A stretch of 38,941 nt of DNA from Halieaceae bacterium (GCA_902631395.1 CACOYM010000018.1:1-38941), one strand, 5' to 3'; shown: positions 1 to 8,765, counted from the stretch's first letter. Notes: a model not told the origin generated them from the letters alone. Numbers and translations are program-made.

Positions 1-359
1 GCGCAGTGGAAGGCAACGAGGCAGCAATGATCAAAGCCGCAGAATCGGTGGGTTATCAGTTGGGTCCGAAGGGGTCGCGGTATCAAAAGACTTTGCTCGA
101 GCTCGCTGAAATTGTCCTTGTGCCACTTACGCTGAACGCACCCTACGACTTCGGCAATTCATCAATACCGCAGCAACTAATGGAGCGGATCGAACCACTC
201 AAGAACGACCGCAGGTTTTGGGAAGTCCCCCCCGTGGATGTCGCCTATATTCACCGTAAGATCGGCGGATTGTTCATGCTCGCCGCACGGCTCAACTCCA
301 CGGTAAATGTCCACGAGATACTCCTGCCATGGCTCAAAAAATCTCAAGAAAAGCAATGA
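1..359 (+). CDS. ABC1/UbiB-type atypical kinase, C-terminal end (partial)
   Basis: This is an open frame entering from the left edge and ending at a TGA at 357-359, so only the last 118 or so residues are visible. The segment HRKIGGLFMLAARL followed by a terminal PWL resembles the C-terminal helical end of AarF/ABC1/UbiB-family proteins, where a PP...HRK.GG.F.L..RL motif is usual. The kinase core would lie upstream of the window. Members of the family are linked to quinone biosynthesis or membrane lipid homeostasis. The assignment rests on one C-terminal motif, so it is moderate. It is the only gene left of the iron region, and the 155 bases after it contain nothing I recognise. Confidence 0.6.
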   Translation, partial: AVEGNEAAMIKAAESVGYQLGPKGSRYQKTLLELAEIVLVPLTLNAPYDFGNSSIPQQLMERIEPLKNDRRFWEVPPVDVAYIHRKIGGLFMLAARLNSTVNVHEILLPWLKKSQEKQ

Positions 360-514
360 AGTAGACTGTGCTGATTAATTGCCTTGGCGGCTGGGTGTAT
401 TCGAATAGCAATGAATTGAATCCAGCACTGCTATTACCCCGTGCAACCTTTGTAGTGCTAAGTCCAGTCAGCTGATGTGATCACTGAAACATAGGAAATC
501 AGTCCGGCACTAGG

Positions 515-1558
515 CTACTTCCAACCTGCACGATCAAAAACCATGACTGCAGCAGCTTGATTTACTCCGAGTTCAGAGGTGTTGAGTGAATCCTCAGTGA
601 AATCACCTAAGGCTACCACTGTTGATGCCGCAGCAATTCCGGGTACCGCCGGATACTCATTGTTTCCGTTTGCGAACAGAAGCTGCGCTTGATCACTGAC
701 AAGGTATTCTAAAAATCTGATAGCGTTCACTGCATTGGGCGCCGTTTTAACCAAACCCGCGCCGCTGATATTGACATGAGTGCCGTTGCCCCCCTGATCC
801 GGGAACACAATGCCTACTGCCGACGCTACCGCGCGGTCTTGAGGATCCTCAGACGCCGCCAATCTGGCTAGGTAATAGGTGTTGGCGATGGCAATACCAC
901 ATTCACCACTCGCAACAGCGCGAATCTGGCCCGTATCGTTGCTTTGAGGCGTCCGTGCAAAGTTGGCCACCACGCCCGCAGCCCACTTTTCGGCCGCCGC
1001 CTCGCCGTCTCTGGCCACGATGCCCGCCATCAAGGAGATGTTGTAGATATTGCTTGAGGATCGGATACAGACCTTGCCCAGATGAGCCGGGTCTGCAAGG
1101 TCAGAATACGTGACTAGCGGTTCAGGCAAACCAGCGGCAAGGTTATAGACGATCACCCGAGCACGTTTAGAGAGCCCGATCCAGAGGCCTTCGGGATGTC
1201 GCATGTTAGCCGGCAAACGATCGACCAGTACGGCAGACTCAACAGGTTGAAAGATACCGGCTTGCTCAGCTCTCCAGAGACGTCCAGCGTCCACGGTAAT
1301 CAAAAGATCGGCGGGGCTCGACGCCCCCTCACTTTGAATACGCGCTATCAGCTCGTCAGCGCCCGCCTCGATCAAATTAACCTTGATGCCGGTTGCCTCG
1401 GTAAAGTTGTCATAGAGTGCTTGGTCAGTGTCATAGTGACGAGACGAATATACGTTGACCTCGCCGACCGAGTGTTCGTCAGTCTGATTCTCCGCCATGC
1501 AGGAAGTAAGTATGCCAACAATGATCATGTAAGCGGGGATTAACAACGCCTTACACAT
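515..1558 (-). CDS. Ferric-iron ABC transporter substrate-binding lipoprotein (FutA/IdiA/FbpA type)
   Basis: This is the periplasmic Fe3+-binding component of a FutA/FbpA-type importer. I start it at the ATG at 1558, not an in-frame TTG 12 bases upstream, because GGAG lies 8-9 bases before the ATG. The protein is 347 aa, normal for the family. It begins with a lipoprotein signal whose lipobox is ILTSC (Cys20), so it is probably anchored in the membrane. The mature N-terminus has the family motif NVYSSRHYDTD, with tyrosines that can coordinate iron, and a later NTYYL segment supplies the paired tyrosines typical of this clade. A Fur box and a sigma70-like promoter lie directly upstream (1590-1618). 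The ATPase gene precedes it on the same strand, and the permease is divergent beyond that. The family is confident; Fe3+ rather than another metal is inferred from family and Fur box. Confidence 0.9.
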   Translation of the reverse strand: MCKALLIPAYMIIVGILTSCMAENQTDEHSVGEVNVYSSRHYDTDQALYDNFTEATGIKVNLIEAGADELIARIQSEGASSPADLLITVDAGRLWRAEQAGIFQPVESAVLVDRLPANMRHPEGLWIGLSKRARVIVYNLAAGLPEPLVTYSDLADPAHLGKVCIRSSSNIYNISLMAGIVARDGEAAAEKWAAGVVANFARTPQSNDTGQIRAVASGECGIAIANTYYLARLAASEDPQDRAVASAVGIVFPDQGGNGTHVNISGAGLVKTAPNAVNAIRFLEYLVSDQAQLLFANGNNEYPAVPGIAAASTVVALGDFTEDSLNTSELGVNQAAAVMVFDRAGWK

Positions 1559-1589
1559 TGCACTCTCCAATCCTCAGTCGTGTCTTCTG

Positions 1590-1618
1590 ATGATAATGAG
1601 AATCATTCACGCACTCAA
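1590..1618 (-). promoter_or_regulatory. Fur box and promoter of the ferric-binding lipoprotein gene
   Basis: Positions 1592-1610 match 16 of 19 bases of the Fur consensus GATAATGATAATCATTATC. On the minus strand TTGAGT (1618-1613), a 17-base spacer and TATCAT (1595-1590) form a sigma70-like promoter, and the Fur box covers most of the spacer and the -10. Bound Fur would block RNA polymerase, giving iron repression. It lies between the end of the ATPase gene (1623) and the start of the lipoprotein gene (1558). Confidence 0.88.
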
Positions 1619-1622
1619 CCCG

Positions 1623-2651
1623 CTACGGAGACGCAAAAACAGTACCAGGCTTCGGCACCACCCTAACCATCGAACCAACTCCTATCGTGGTATCCCCGCC
1701 ATTTCGGCAATTCAGAATCACCGTCGATCCGCCTTGGCTCCCGCCAAAAGAAATGCGAGTCAGCCTTCCCAAGCTCTGAATATCAGTGATCAGGACCCCT
1801 TTATCGTCAAGTTGCAGCTCTAGTTGGTCCGCATCGACGATAAAGGACGCATCACCATTACTCGTAGTTGGATCAATCAATGCGCAACGTTCCCAATCGC
1901 CTAGTGGCGTTACAATTCGATCCTCATAAATTCTTCCTTCAAATACCTGAGGCTCACCAAATAACTCCGCGGCGAATCGCGAGTTAGGCCTGTCGTACAG
2001 TGCCTGCGGTGTGCCACTTTCCACAATCAAGCCATTATCAAGCACAGCAACATTGTCAGCCATTATGAGCACCTCAGCCGGATCATGAGTGACGACTAGC
2101 CCTACGGTACCTGTGTCCCGGATGATACGCCTGGCATCTTCTCGCAGGGACCTTCTGAGGGGTGGATCTAGATTTGCGTATGGCTCATCGAACAAAAGGA
2201 CCCTTGGTGCCGGCGCCATAGCTCGAGCCAAAGCAACACGCTGGCGTTGTCCCCCAGACAAGCTATCGGGATGCCGCTCTGCAAAGTCAGCCAACCCTAA
2301 ACGTTGCAACCATTCTGTCGCCAGTTTGCGTGCCCCTCTTTTCGGGAGCCCAAAGGCGACATTATCCCTAACGCTCATGTGCGGAAACAGCGCCCCTTCC
2401 TGAAATACCATGCCTATCGGCCTCTTTTCAGGTGGCAACATGCTCGTGCGGCTAGCTAAAATCTTACCATCAAGGAGAATGCGCCCAGCCTGAACCCGCA
2501 ATAGGCCGGCCAACAGCCTTAATAGGGTTGTCTTTCCACAGCCGGAACGGCCAATCAAGCAGATCACTTCCCCTCCGACACTCTTCAGAGAGATATTTTT
2601 GAGCACCTGGTGCTGACCAAAGAGGTGTGATACTTCTTCAATTTCCAGCAT
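1623..2651 (-). CDS. fbpC: Ferric-iron ABC transporter ATP-binding protein (FbpC/FutC type)
   Basis: This is the cytoplasmic ATPase that drives Fe3+ import. The 342-aa protein has Walker A GRSGCGKT (about residues 34-41), the Q-loop in VFQEGALFP, the signature LSGGQRQR (131-138), Walker B VLLFDEP (151-157) and the switch histidine in VVTHDPAE. About 130 residues follow the nucleotide-binding domain, as in FbpC/PotA-type ATPases with a C-terminal TOBE-like regulatory domain. It is the upstream gene of the minus-strand pair and starts only 40 bases from the divergent permease gene. I see no Fur box and no clear Shine-Dalgarno in that short gap, so expression may be low or leaderless. The symbol follows family and context. 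Confidence 0.88.
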   Translation of the reverse strand: MLEIEEVSHLFGQHQVLKNISLKSVGGEVICLIGRSGCGKTTLLRLLAGLLRVQAGRILLDGKILASRTSMLPPEKRPIGMVFQEGALFPHMSVRDNVAFGLPKRGARKLATEWLQRLGLADFAERHPDSLSGGQRQRVALARAMAPAPRVLLFDEPYANLDPPLRRSLREDARRIIRDTGTVGLVVTHDPAEVLIMADNVAVLDNGLIVESGTPQALYDRPNSRFAAELFGEPQVFEGRIYEDRIVTPLGDWERCALIDPTTSNGDASFIVDADQLELQLDDKGVLITDIQSLGRLTRISFGGSQGGSTVILNCRNGGDTTIGVGSMVRVVPKPGTVFASP

Positions 2652-2691
2652 TTGAATACACTAGCCGTAGTTAAAACGCGTCTGGCAGTCT

Positions 2692-4320
2692 ATGCATACT
2701 GTACCGCAACATTCCAGAGCTCTATTTCTTTTGCCCGCCTGGGTGATGGCAATTACGATATCAGTCCCTATCGTTGCTACGTTGTTGGCTGTTACTGAAC
2801 CACAAGGGCCAATCTGGGAGCATCTGCAGAAAACCGTACTCAGTGAATATGTGCTGAACTCAGTCACTCTGATGGCGTTAACGGGTGGGCTATCTCTGGT
2901 TATTGGCGTCAGCACTGGTTGGTTGATCGGCGCCTGTATCTTTAAAGGTCGTGAGACAATGGGCTGGTTACTAATGCTCCCGCTGGCTTCGCCCGCTTAC
3001 ATCGTGGCCTACGTATATACTGATCTGCTTGAGGTATCTGGACCGGTACTAACTGCACTTCGCTCTTTATTGTCCCTCGATGCTGGAGAACTGCCGCTAC
3101 CATCAATTCGCACATTGCCAAGTGCAGCCGTAATGCTATCGCTGGTGCTGTATCCCTACATTTACCTTCTGAGTCGCAATAGTTTCGCAGGAAGATCCGG
3201 TGCCCAGTTTGATGCAGCTCGAGTGTTGGGTCGCGGGCCTTACAGCGCTTTTTTCCAAGTCGCCCTGCCCGCCAGCCGCCCAGCGATCATGGGAGGTTTA
3301 GCATTGGTCCTGATGGAGACTCTCGCCGATTTTGGTGTGGTGAGCTATTTTTCGGTAGCAACATTTTCTACTGGCATCTTTCGCACTTGGCTAGGGCTGG
3401 GCGACTCCTCGGCGGCTCTCAAGTTGGCCTCTCTGATGCTGCTCTTTGTCATCATGCTCGTTGTTTTTGAGGAGAAAAATAGACGCGGCACCGCGGATTC
3501 GAGCGACTTATCACAAGCCCCTAGGATTCATTTGACTGGCGTCAAAGCGTGGCTTGCAATTGCGGCGTGCCTATTTCCCGTGATCCTAGGATTTTTGATA
3601 CCGTTTGCTACGCTAGTGATATACGCATCTGATCACATACAACAGAGTAACAGTGCCAATTTCTCTCGAATGTTAGTCAACAGCGTTGCCCTTGCGTGTG
3701 CAGCGAGCGTCGCGATTACGTTTATTGCCTGGCTGCTAGCTAACACGAAACGAGTTTATCCAAGCGCACTCAACAAAAGTCTGATCCGCGTTTCCACGCT
3801 TGGCTACGCGCTTCCGGGCATTTTATTGGCGGTGGCGCTGCTAAAGCCGTTGGGAGCAGCGAATGATTGGCTGGTAGATATCTGGCCAAACAGCAGATAT
3901 GCAATTTTTTCTGGAGGTATATTCCTGCTGCTATATGCCTACGTTTGCCGGTTTCTCACTGTGGCCTACCAATCACTTGAATCCGGCTTTGCCAGCATTT
4001 CTGGTGATCTGGATAGCGCAGCGAGAACACTGGGGGCGACGCCACTCCGGCTGACATGGCGTGTTCACTTGCCTCTCTTAAAACCGAGTATTTTGGGTGC
4101 ATGCTTATTGGTGTTTGTCGATGTCATGCGAGAGCTCCCAGCCACTCTTATCCTTAGACCATTCAACTTCAATACTCTAGCAACACATGTCTATCGCTTA
4201 GCAAGCGATGAGCGCCTCGGTGAAGCATCTCTCGCGGCGGTGCTAATTGTGATGGTAGGAGTGATACCGGTGGTGCTACTGCAACGGTCTGGATTGTCCA
4301 GAGCAACCCCCAGCACATGA
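2692..4320 (+). CDS. fbpB: Ferric-iron ABC transporter permease, fused two-domain (FbpB type)
   Basis: This is the inner-membrane channel of the Fe3+ importer. The 542-aa protein is a tandem fusion of two binding-protein-dependent permease domains, as usual for FbpB/FutB, with roughly twelve hydrophobic segments. Each half has a recognisable cytoplasmic EAA-type loop that contacts the ATPase: AARVLGRGPYSAFFQVALP in the first half, and AARTLGATPLRLTWRVHLP in the second. It is transcribed away from its ATPase and binding protein, so the system is split over two divergent units instead of the common A-B-C order. The ATG at 2692 lacks a clear ribosome-binding site, but no better in-frame start is visible. 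The partner assignment rests on adjacency. Confidence 0.88.
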   Translation: MHTVPQHSRALFLLPAWVMAITISVPIVATLLAVTEPQGPIWEHLQKTVLSEYVLNSVTLMALTGGLSLVIGVSTGWLIGACIFKGRETMGWLLMLPLASPAYIVAYVYTDLLEVSGPVLTALRSLLSLDAGELPLPSIRTLPSAAVMLSLVLYPYIYLLSRNSFAGRSGAQFDAARVLGRGPYSAFFQVALPASRPAIMGGLALVLMETLADFGVVSYFSVATFSTGIFRTWLGLGDSSAALKLASLMLLFVIMLVVFEEKNRRGTADSSDLSQAPRIHLTGVKAWLAIAACLFPVILGFLIPFATLVIYASDHIQQSNSANFSRMLVNSVALACAASVAITFIAWLLANTKRVYPSALNKSLIRVSTLGYALPGILLAVALLKPLGAANDWLVDIWPNSRYAIFSGGIFLLLYAYVCRFLTVAYQSLESGFASISGDLDSAARTLGATPLRLTWRVHLPLLKPSILGACLLVFVDVMRELPATLILRPFNFNTLATHVYRLASDERLGEASLAAVLIVMVGVIPVVLLQRSGLSRATPST

Positions 4321-4759
4321 GCCTAAAATAAACATGAAGACAGCAACGTTAGTGCTGACGGGAATTTCGCTGTCTGATATTTCGGCTCCGGGGTCTGTCA
4401 CTAGGCTCGGTGTCACCGCTGGTAAGCTCGATGCGTTTTAGCCACACTCCTGTGTCGACCCCGCCCTCTAGTTACCCGCAGGGCCGCCGTCTTCACCTTT
4501 AGAGGTCATCAATTTTTGGGACAGTCGATGCCGGAAATCCGGTAGTAGAGCCTCATCCCCTGCTGCAGCGCGGACGCGATGTATTATCATATAACCCTCG
4601 AAGTAACTAGATGCTCCGCGGGTGCGAGCGCGCGGACTGTTTCTGATACCAAAGCAAGTCAGTCGGCCGGGACATGAAAGTGCGCTGCCCTGCAATTGTG
4701 CTGCGAATCACGGGGATAAAGTGGTGGAGCTTTATGAGACTGCAGGGCAGACGTCTCAT
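4321..4759. other. Gene-poor interval with an inverted repeat
   Basis: No convincing gene was found between the permease and the promoter of the ferredoxin reductase. A 35-codon plus-strand ORF (4334-4441) starts with a weakly signal-peptide-like MKTATLVLTGISL, but has no clear ribosome site or family match. A perfect 10-base inverted repeat, CTGCCCTGCA (4685-4694) and TGCAGGGCAG (4741-4750), encloses 46 bases. It ends about 10 bases before the Fur box. No T-tract follows, so it is not an intrinsic terminator. Confidence 0.5.
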
Positions 4760-4787
4760 GCAAGTGATAATCATTAGCATGTATAAT
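4760..4787 (+). promoter_or_regulatory. Fur box and promoter of the ferredoxin-NADP reductase gene
   Basis: Positions 4760-4778 match 15 of 19 bases of the Fur consensus, with an uninterrupted TGATAATCATTA core. A perfect TATAAT -10 follows at 4782-4787. The -35 region (about 4759-4764) is poor and overlaps the Fur box. The layout predicts iron repression of the reductase gene, whose ATG is about 70 bases downstream. Confidence 0.82.
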
Positions 4788-4855
4788 ACAAGCATCACAA
4801 ATAACTCTTACGAGACTTACGACTAGCCCTTTGTTTAAAGCGCTTGAGGGAGCCG

Positions 4856-5629
4856 ATGAGCAACTTGACCACTGAAAAAATACTAACCGTAAACCATTGG
4901 AACGACACCTTATTCAGCTTCACTGCGACCAGATCGCAGGGGCTACGGTTTGAAAATGGCCATTTTGTAATGATAGGTCTCATGGTTGACGACAAGCCTC
5001 TTATGCGGGCCTACAGTATTGTGAGCCCGAACTATGAGTCCCATTTAGAGTTCTTTAGTATTAAAGTCCCCGACGGCCCGTTGACTTCTAAACTTCAGAA
5101 CATTCGGGTGGGTGACGAGTTGTTAGTCAGCAAGAAACCGACTGGCACGTTAGTGCTTGACCACTTGCTTCCAGGAAAATTCCTTTATCTCTTAGCGACA
5201 GGCACGGGTCTTGCCCCTTTTATAAGCATTATTCAGGATCCTGAGGTTTATGAGCGCTTCGAAAAAATAGTGCTCGTGCATGGAGTCAGGTGGAAGTCAG
5301 AGCTCGCGTATGCAGAATTCATTGAAAGTGTTTTATCCAAAAATGAATACTTCGGCAGTGAGGTGAGTCAGAAGCTAATTTATTACCCCACTGTGACCCG
5401 AGAGGTTTTCCGCAATACGGGCAGAATCACTGAACTGCTGACGTCTGGAAAACTTTTCCTAGATATAGATATGCCCAAGCCATCGATTGATGATGCCAGA
5501 TTCATGCTGTGCGGAAGCCCTAGTATGCTTAAGGATCTTTGTAAGATTCTTGATGACAGGAGATTTGAAGAGTCGAGACATGGCAAGAAAGCTCATTATG
5601 TGATCGAGAGGGCTTTCGTAGAGCAGTGA
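4856..5629 (+). CDS. fpr: Ferredoxin/flavodoxin-NADP+ reductase
   Basis: This FAD enzyme passes electrons between NADPH and ferredoxin or flavodoxin. I use the ATG at 4856 because GAGGGAG lies just before it; an in-frame TTG at 4844 precedes that site. The 257-aa length matches bacterial FPRs of the Azotobacter/Pseudomonas type. FAD is bound by RAYS (residues 51-54), NADP by GTGLAPF (116-122) and a late CGSPSM segment, and the end (VIERAFVEQ) is typical of this subclass. A Fur box and TATAAT lie upstream. It converges on the haem operon. In Pseudomonas, Fpr feeds electrons to haem oxygenase, so a similar job for the adjacent IsdG-like enzyme is a reasonable inference. Confidence 0.93.
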   Translation: MSNLTTEKILTVNHWNDTLFSFTATRSQGLRFENGHFVMIGLMVDDKPLMRAYSIVSPNYESHLEFFSIKVPDGPLTSKLQNIRVGDELLVSKKPTGTLVLDHLLPGKFLYLLATGTGLAPFISIIQDPEVYERFEKIVLVHGVRWKSELAYAEFIESVLSKNEYFGSEVSQKLIYYPTVTREVFRNTGRITELLTSGKLFLDIDMPKPSIDDARFMLCGSPSMLKDLCKILDDRRFEESRHGKKAHYVIERAFVEQ

Positions 5630-5755
5630 AACCGGATCTTGCAATGTTGCCGTCACACAACGAGGACCAGACCAGGTCGCAGTTGCATAGACCTTCAATC
5701 TCAGCGCTATTTCAACTCTCTGAACCGTTGCACACTGGCACACACCGCGCGACCG

Positions 5756-6064
5756 TCATTCTTCTATCACCGCGGTGAATGTCTCCAGTGCAGGGTGACC
5801 AAGGTAAGTGCCTTTTGGCGCGCTTGACTGACGATGAGCTTTCCGAAAGGCCTCAGATTCTGTCCATTGAGTAAAAGCATCCTCGCTTTCCCAAACAGAA
5901 TGCGAGACGTACAGAACGTGGTCCTCGTACTCTGGGCCACGTAGTAAAGAAAATTTTTTAAAGCCCGGAACTTCAGATAAAAAGCTATCTCGCTCACGCC
6001 ATACCTTCTCGAAATCCTGACTGAAGCTTGGATGAATCTTGAAGCGGTTCATAGCAAGAAACAT
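5756..6064 (-). CDS. IsdG/MhuD-like haem-degrading monooxygenase (ABM domain)
   Basis: This 102-aa dimeric alpha/beta-barrel protein of the antibiotic-biosynthesis-monooxygenase superfamily sits last in the haem operon. The residues expected for the IsdG catalytic triad are present at almost the same spacing: Asn6 (MNRF), Trp67 (TQW) and His77 (RKAHRQ); S. aureus IsdG uses Asn7, Trp67 and His77. Such enzymes open the haem ring and release iron in the cytoplasm. The start at 6064 is supported by AAAGGAG about 9 bases upstream, and the gap to hmuV is only 14 bases. The nearby Fur-boxed fpr could supply electrons. Activity is inferred from the triad and location, since many ABM proteins have other functions. 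Confidence 0.85.
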   Translation of the reverse strand: MFLAMNRFKIHPSFSQDFEKVWRERDSFLSEVPGFKKFSLLRGPEYEDHVLYVSHSVWESEDAFTQWTESEAFRKAHRQSSAPKGTYLGHPALETFTAVIEE

Positions 6065-6078
6065 TTTCTTCTTCTCCT

Positions 6079-6858
6079 TTAAAAAGTATGGATTCTTAGC
6101 CCGCTAGAGGTCAGCTCAGTTTTGACGGGCGTCTCGTATACGGACGAGAGGATATCCTCTGTCATGACAGTATCCCTCTCGCCATTCGCAACAAGCCTAC
6201 CCTCCTTCATGACGTAAAAAATATCACCGAAATGAGCGGCTAAATTAAGATCGTGCACCACCAGAAAAATACCGATATTTCGCTCTGTCGCTATTTCTTT
6301 GACAAGCCTCAATACACGAAGTTCGTTCGCTATATCCTGACCAGATGTCGGTTCATCAAGTAACAGATACCTACGAGTGTCTCTGTCATGTTTTCCCCAA
6401 ATTTGGACCAAGCATCTACAAAAATGGACACGTTGCTTTTCGCCACCGGACAGCGTGAGGACAGACTGACTGAGGAGATCCACTATGCCACATTTGCTGG
6501 CCAAATCTCCTATCACATCATTTTTCTCGTTCTCAGATACTGCAAATTGCCATACCAGCCCCATTCGAATCACGTCATTAACAGTAAAGTCGAACACCAA
6601 ATTGTCTGACTGCAGCATCACCGCTCGTTGATTACAAAGCTGCTTAGGTGTGAGCTGCGTCAAATCCCTACCAGCAATAATTGCTCTGCCGCTCGACAAA
6701 GCCAAGTGGCCTCCTAAGGCACCTAAAAGTGTCGATTTACCCGCCCCATTTGGCCCAACCAAAACTGTGATAGAGCCTGGTTCTACGGTCAAGCTCACAC
6801 AATCAACAATGGTTTTTGAGCCAACATTGATAGTAACGTTCTGCGCCTCGAGCACCAT
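6079..6858 (-). CDS. hmuV: Haem ABC transporter ATP-binding protein HmuV
   Basis: This is the ATPase of the haem importer, on the cytoplasmic face of HmuU. The 259-aa protein has Walker A GPNGAGKS (residues 35-42), the signature LSGGEKQR (136-143), Walker B LLLDEP (165-170) followed by TSGQD, and the switch His in VVHDLNLA. It resembles HmuV/FecE-type ATPases. Its ATG overlaps the hmuU stop codon by one base (TAATG), indicating translational coupling. The haem-degrading enzyme follows 14 bases after its stop codon. The substrate is inferred from the operon. Confidence 0.93.
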   Translation of the reverse strand: MVLEAQNVTINVGSKTIVDCVSLTVEPGSITVLVGPNGAGKSTLLGALGGHLALSSGRAIIAGRDLTQLTPKQLCNQRAVMLQSDNLVFDFTVNDVIRMGLVWQFAVSENEKNDVIGDLASKCGIVDLLSQSVLTLSGGEKQRVHFCRCLVQIWGKHDRDTRRYLLLDEPTSGQDIANELRVLRLVKEIATERNIGIFLVVHDLNLAAHFGDIFYVMKEGRLVANGERDTVMTEDILSSVYETPVKTELTSSGLRIHTF

Positions 6859-7868
6859 TAAGGTCTAACCTTTGTTATGAGCCATAAAAAGAATGGCGCT
6901 CCTATAGCGCTCGTAACGAGACCCACAGGCACCTCTGCTGGTAGGGCTACCATCCTCGCTAGTAGATCTGCCAAGACCATGAGAGATCCTCCCACGAGCG
7001 CTGAACCAATCATCAGTGGCTTGTGTCTGACGGCGATGGTGAACCTCACGATATGTGGCACGATCAAGCCTACAAAGCCGATGATGCCGGACACCGCAAC
7101 TCCGGCGCCCACACAAATTGCAGATAATAAGACTAAATCACGCTTCGTCGCTTTTACGTCTACACCCAAGTGAAACGCTTCATTTTCTCCCAGTTGCAAC
7201 TTATCCAAGGAGTTGGATTTTGTAATGAGCACTAGAACTGCTGAAAGCATCGCTAAAACGCATGGAACAGTCGTCATCCAATGCGCCCTACCAAAGCTAC
7301 CCATCATCCAAAATATCAATGATCGTAATTGAGCGTCGTTGCTTAGATATTGAAATATTCCTATGCCGACGCTCGATAACGCATTAATAGCTATACCCAC
7401 CAACAAGACTGTAACAATCCGGAATTGTCCGTAGTACGCAGAGAAAGCATAGAGTGCCGCAGTCACGCAAAGCGATCCGATAATTGCGGCGATTGGCATC
7501 GTATAGGGAGCAAATGTGTCAGGCAGAGCTAGGGAAGAGCCCAAAACAATCATGGCCACTGCCCCTAGGGCGGCGCCCCCTGACACCCCAATCAAACCAG
7601 GGTCGGCCAGCGGATTTCGGAAGAAGCCTTGGAGCACAGCGCCAGCCACGGCCAGTGACGCACCCACTGTTGCAGCCAATATTACGCGAGGTGCGCGAAT
7701 TTCACTTAAGACAGTAACCTCAAGTTTAGTGGCCTCACCCAGTGCAATTTCGGATAGTGAAAGCGAAACTCCGCCTATTGCTAGCGCGGCTAAAACGGAC
7801 GCGAAACAGACCGCGAGCAAAATAAAAATTTTCAACCCGCTACCAATTTCTCTCTGCGCTTCATTCAC
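6858..7868 (-). CDS. hmuU: Haem ABC transporter permease HmuU (FecCD family)
   Basis: This is the inner-membrane permease for haem; as in BtuC/HmuU, two copies would form the channel. The 336-aa protein is strongly hydrophobic with about ten predicted helices and carries FecCD landmarks such as RAPRVILAATVGASLAVAG and GFVGLIVPHIVR. It starts at GTG (7868) with AGAGGGG about 11 bases upstream, 34 bases after the hmuT stop, and overlaps hmuV by one base. The order receptor-T-U-V is the classical haem uptake layout. Confidence 0.93.
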   Translation of the reverse strand: MNEAQREIGSGLKIFILLAVCFASVLAALAIGGVSLSLSEIALGEATKLEVTVLSEIRAPRVILAATVGASLAVAGAVLQGFFRNPLADPGLIGVSGGAALGAVAMIVLGSSLALPDTFAPYTMPIAAIIGSLCVTAALYAFSAYYGQFRIVTVLLVGIAINALSSVGIGIFQYLSNDAQLRSLIFWMMGSFGRAHWMTTVPCVLAMLSAVLVLITKSNSLDKLQLGENEAFHLGVDVKATKRDLVLLSAICVGAGVAVSGIIGFVGLIVPHIVRFTIAVRHKPLMIGSALVGGSLMVLADLLARMVALPAEVPVGLVTSAIGAPFFLWLITKVRP

Positions 7869-7902
7869 CAGTCTACTGACCCCTCTGATGAAAATCAGGC
7901 GT

Positions 7903-8763
7903 CTACTTTATAGCGCCTTTTAAGCTGAGCGCCACCTCGAGAGTTTGTAGCCCAAAACCCAGTAGGCTCATACCGCCATAAGCGTGAACGTTGTTATCCT
8001 CTAACGCATCGGTGGATGCCAAAAGCGGGTCTGAAAGCATCCCCTCCAAGCCGCCGATCGACTTCAAAGCTCTTTCCGTGAGCACAAGATGTTGCGGGTT
8101 TGCTGCAATAAGCAGCTCTCTAGATAGGGGCTTCCAACCCTCGATATCAGAAAAAATATTTTGAGCCCCAGCCATACGTAGCAAACCATCGCCCGAGGTG
8201 TTGGCTCCAGCAATTATTGGCTGGTTATCGACGAAATTGAGTACCAGCGCGGCTCGCGGCAAAAAGGCACTTCCTTGATCGGTCCTCTCCAAAGAAGCCA
8301 CTGTCTGGGCGAATTGACTTGTAAAGATTTCCTGCGCTGCTTCCTCTTTGCCTAAAACTCTCGCTACACATTTAAACTTGTCGATAATCCCTTGGGCGGA
8401 GTGCCGCTCTTCAATGCGCTTAACCTCGACTTCGACATTGGATATTTGATTGAGCACCTCCACGGGCCCCATGTCGTGCTCACCCAAAATTAAAGAAGGC
8501 TTCAGAGCAAGTATCCCCTCAGCAGATAGATTGCGAACATAGCCTATGGAAGGCAAATTCGCTGTTTCAGGAAGATAGTTGGCGGTGGAGTCCACTGCGA
8601 CCAACAGATTACCTGCGTCCAGTGAGTAGAGCATTTCTGCGATTGACCCCCCAGCCGCCACTATCCGAGAGGAGTCCTTAGCCGGCAGGCATGCCTCTTC
8701 GTCAGTGGCAGCAGCGGTCTCCGCGGCCAAAAAGAACACGCCAACCAAAATTACATTCAGCAC
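7903..8763 (-). CDS. hmuT: Periplasmic haem-binding protein HmuT
   Basis: This protein carries haem from the outer-membrane receptor to HmuUV in the periplasm. The 286-aa protein has a cleavable signal peptide (about residues 1-20) and the HmuT family pattern: RIVAAGGSIAEMLYSL, then LLVAVDSTANYLPE and SIGYVRNLSAEGILALKPSL. It begins with GTG only two bases after the receptor stop, with a weak ribosome site, so translation is probably coupled. Length and sequence are ordinary for HmuT. Confidence 0.92.
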   Translation of the reverse strand: MLNVILVGVFFLAAETAAATDEEACLPAKDSSRIVAAGGSIAEMLYSLDAGNLLVAVDSTANYLPETANLPSIGYVRNLSAEGILALKPSLILGEHDMGPVEVLNQISNVEVEVKRIEERHSAQGIIDKFKCVARVLGKEEAAQEIFTSQFAQTVASLERTDQGSAFLPRAALVLNFVDNQPIIAGANTSGDGLLRMAGAQNIFSDIEGWKPLSRELLIAANPQHLVLTERALKSIGGLEGMLSDPLLASTDALEDNNVHAYGGMSLLGFGLQTLEVALSLKGAIK

Positions 8764-8765
8764 TT

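Noticed and set aside
1196..1543. 115-codon plus-strand frame opposite the ferric-binding protein gene
   Set aside because: It is antisense to a well-supported gene and has no independent evidence.
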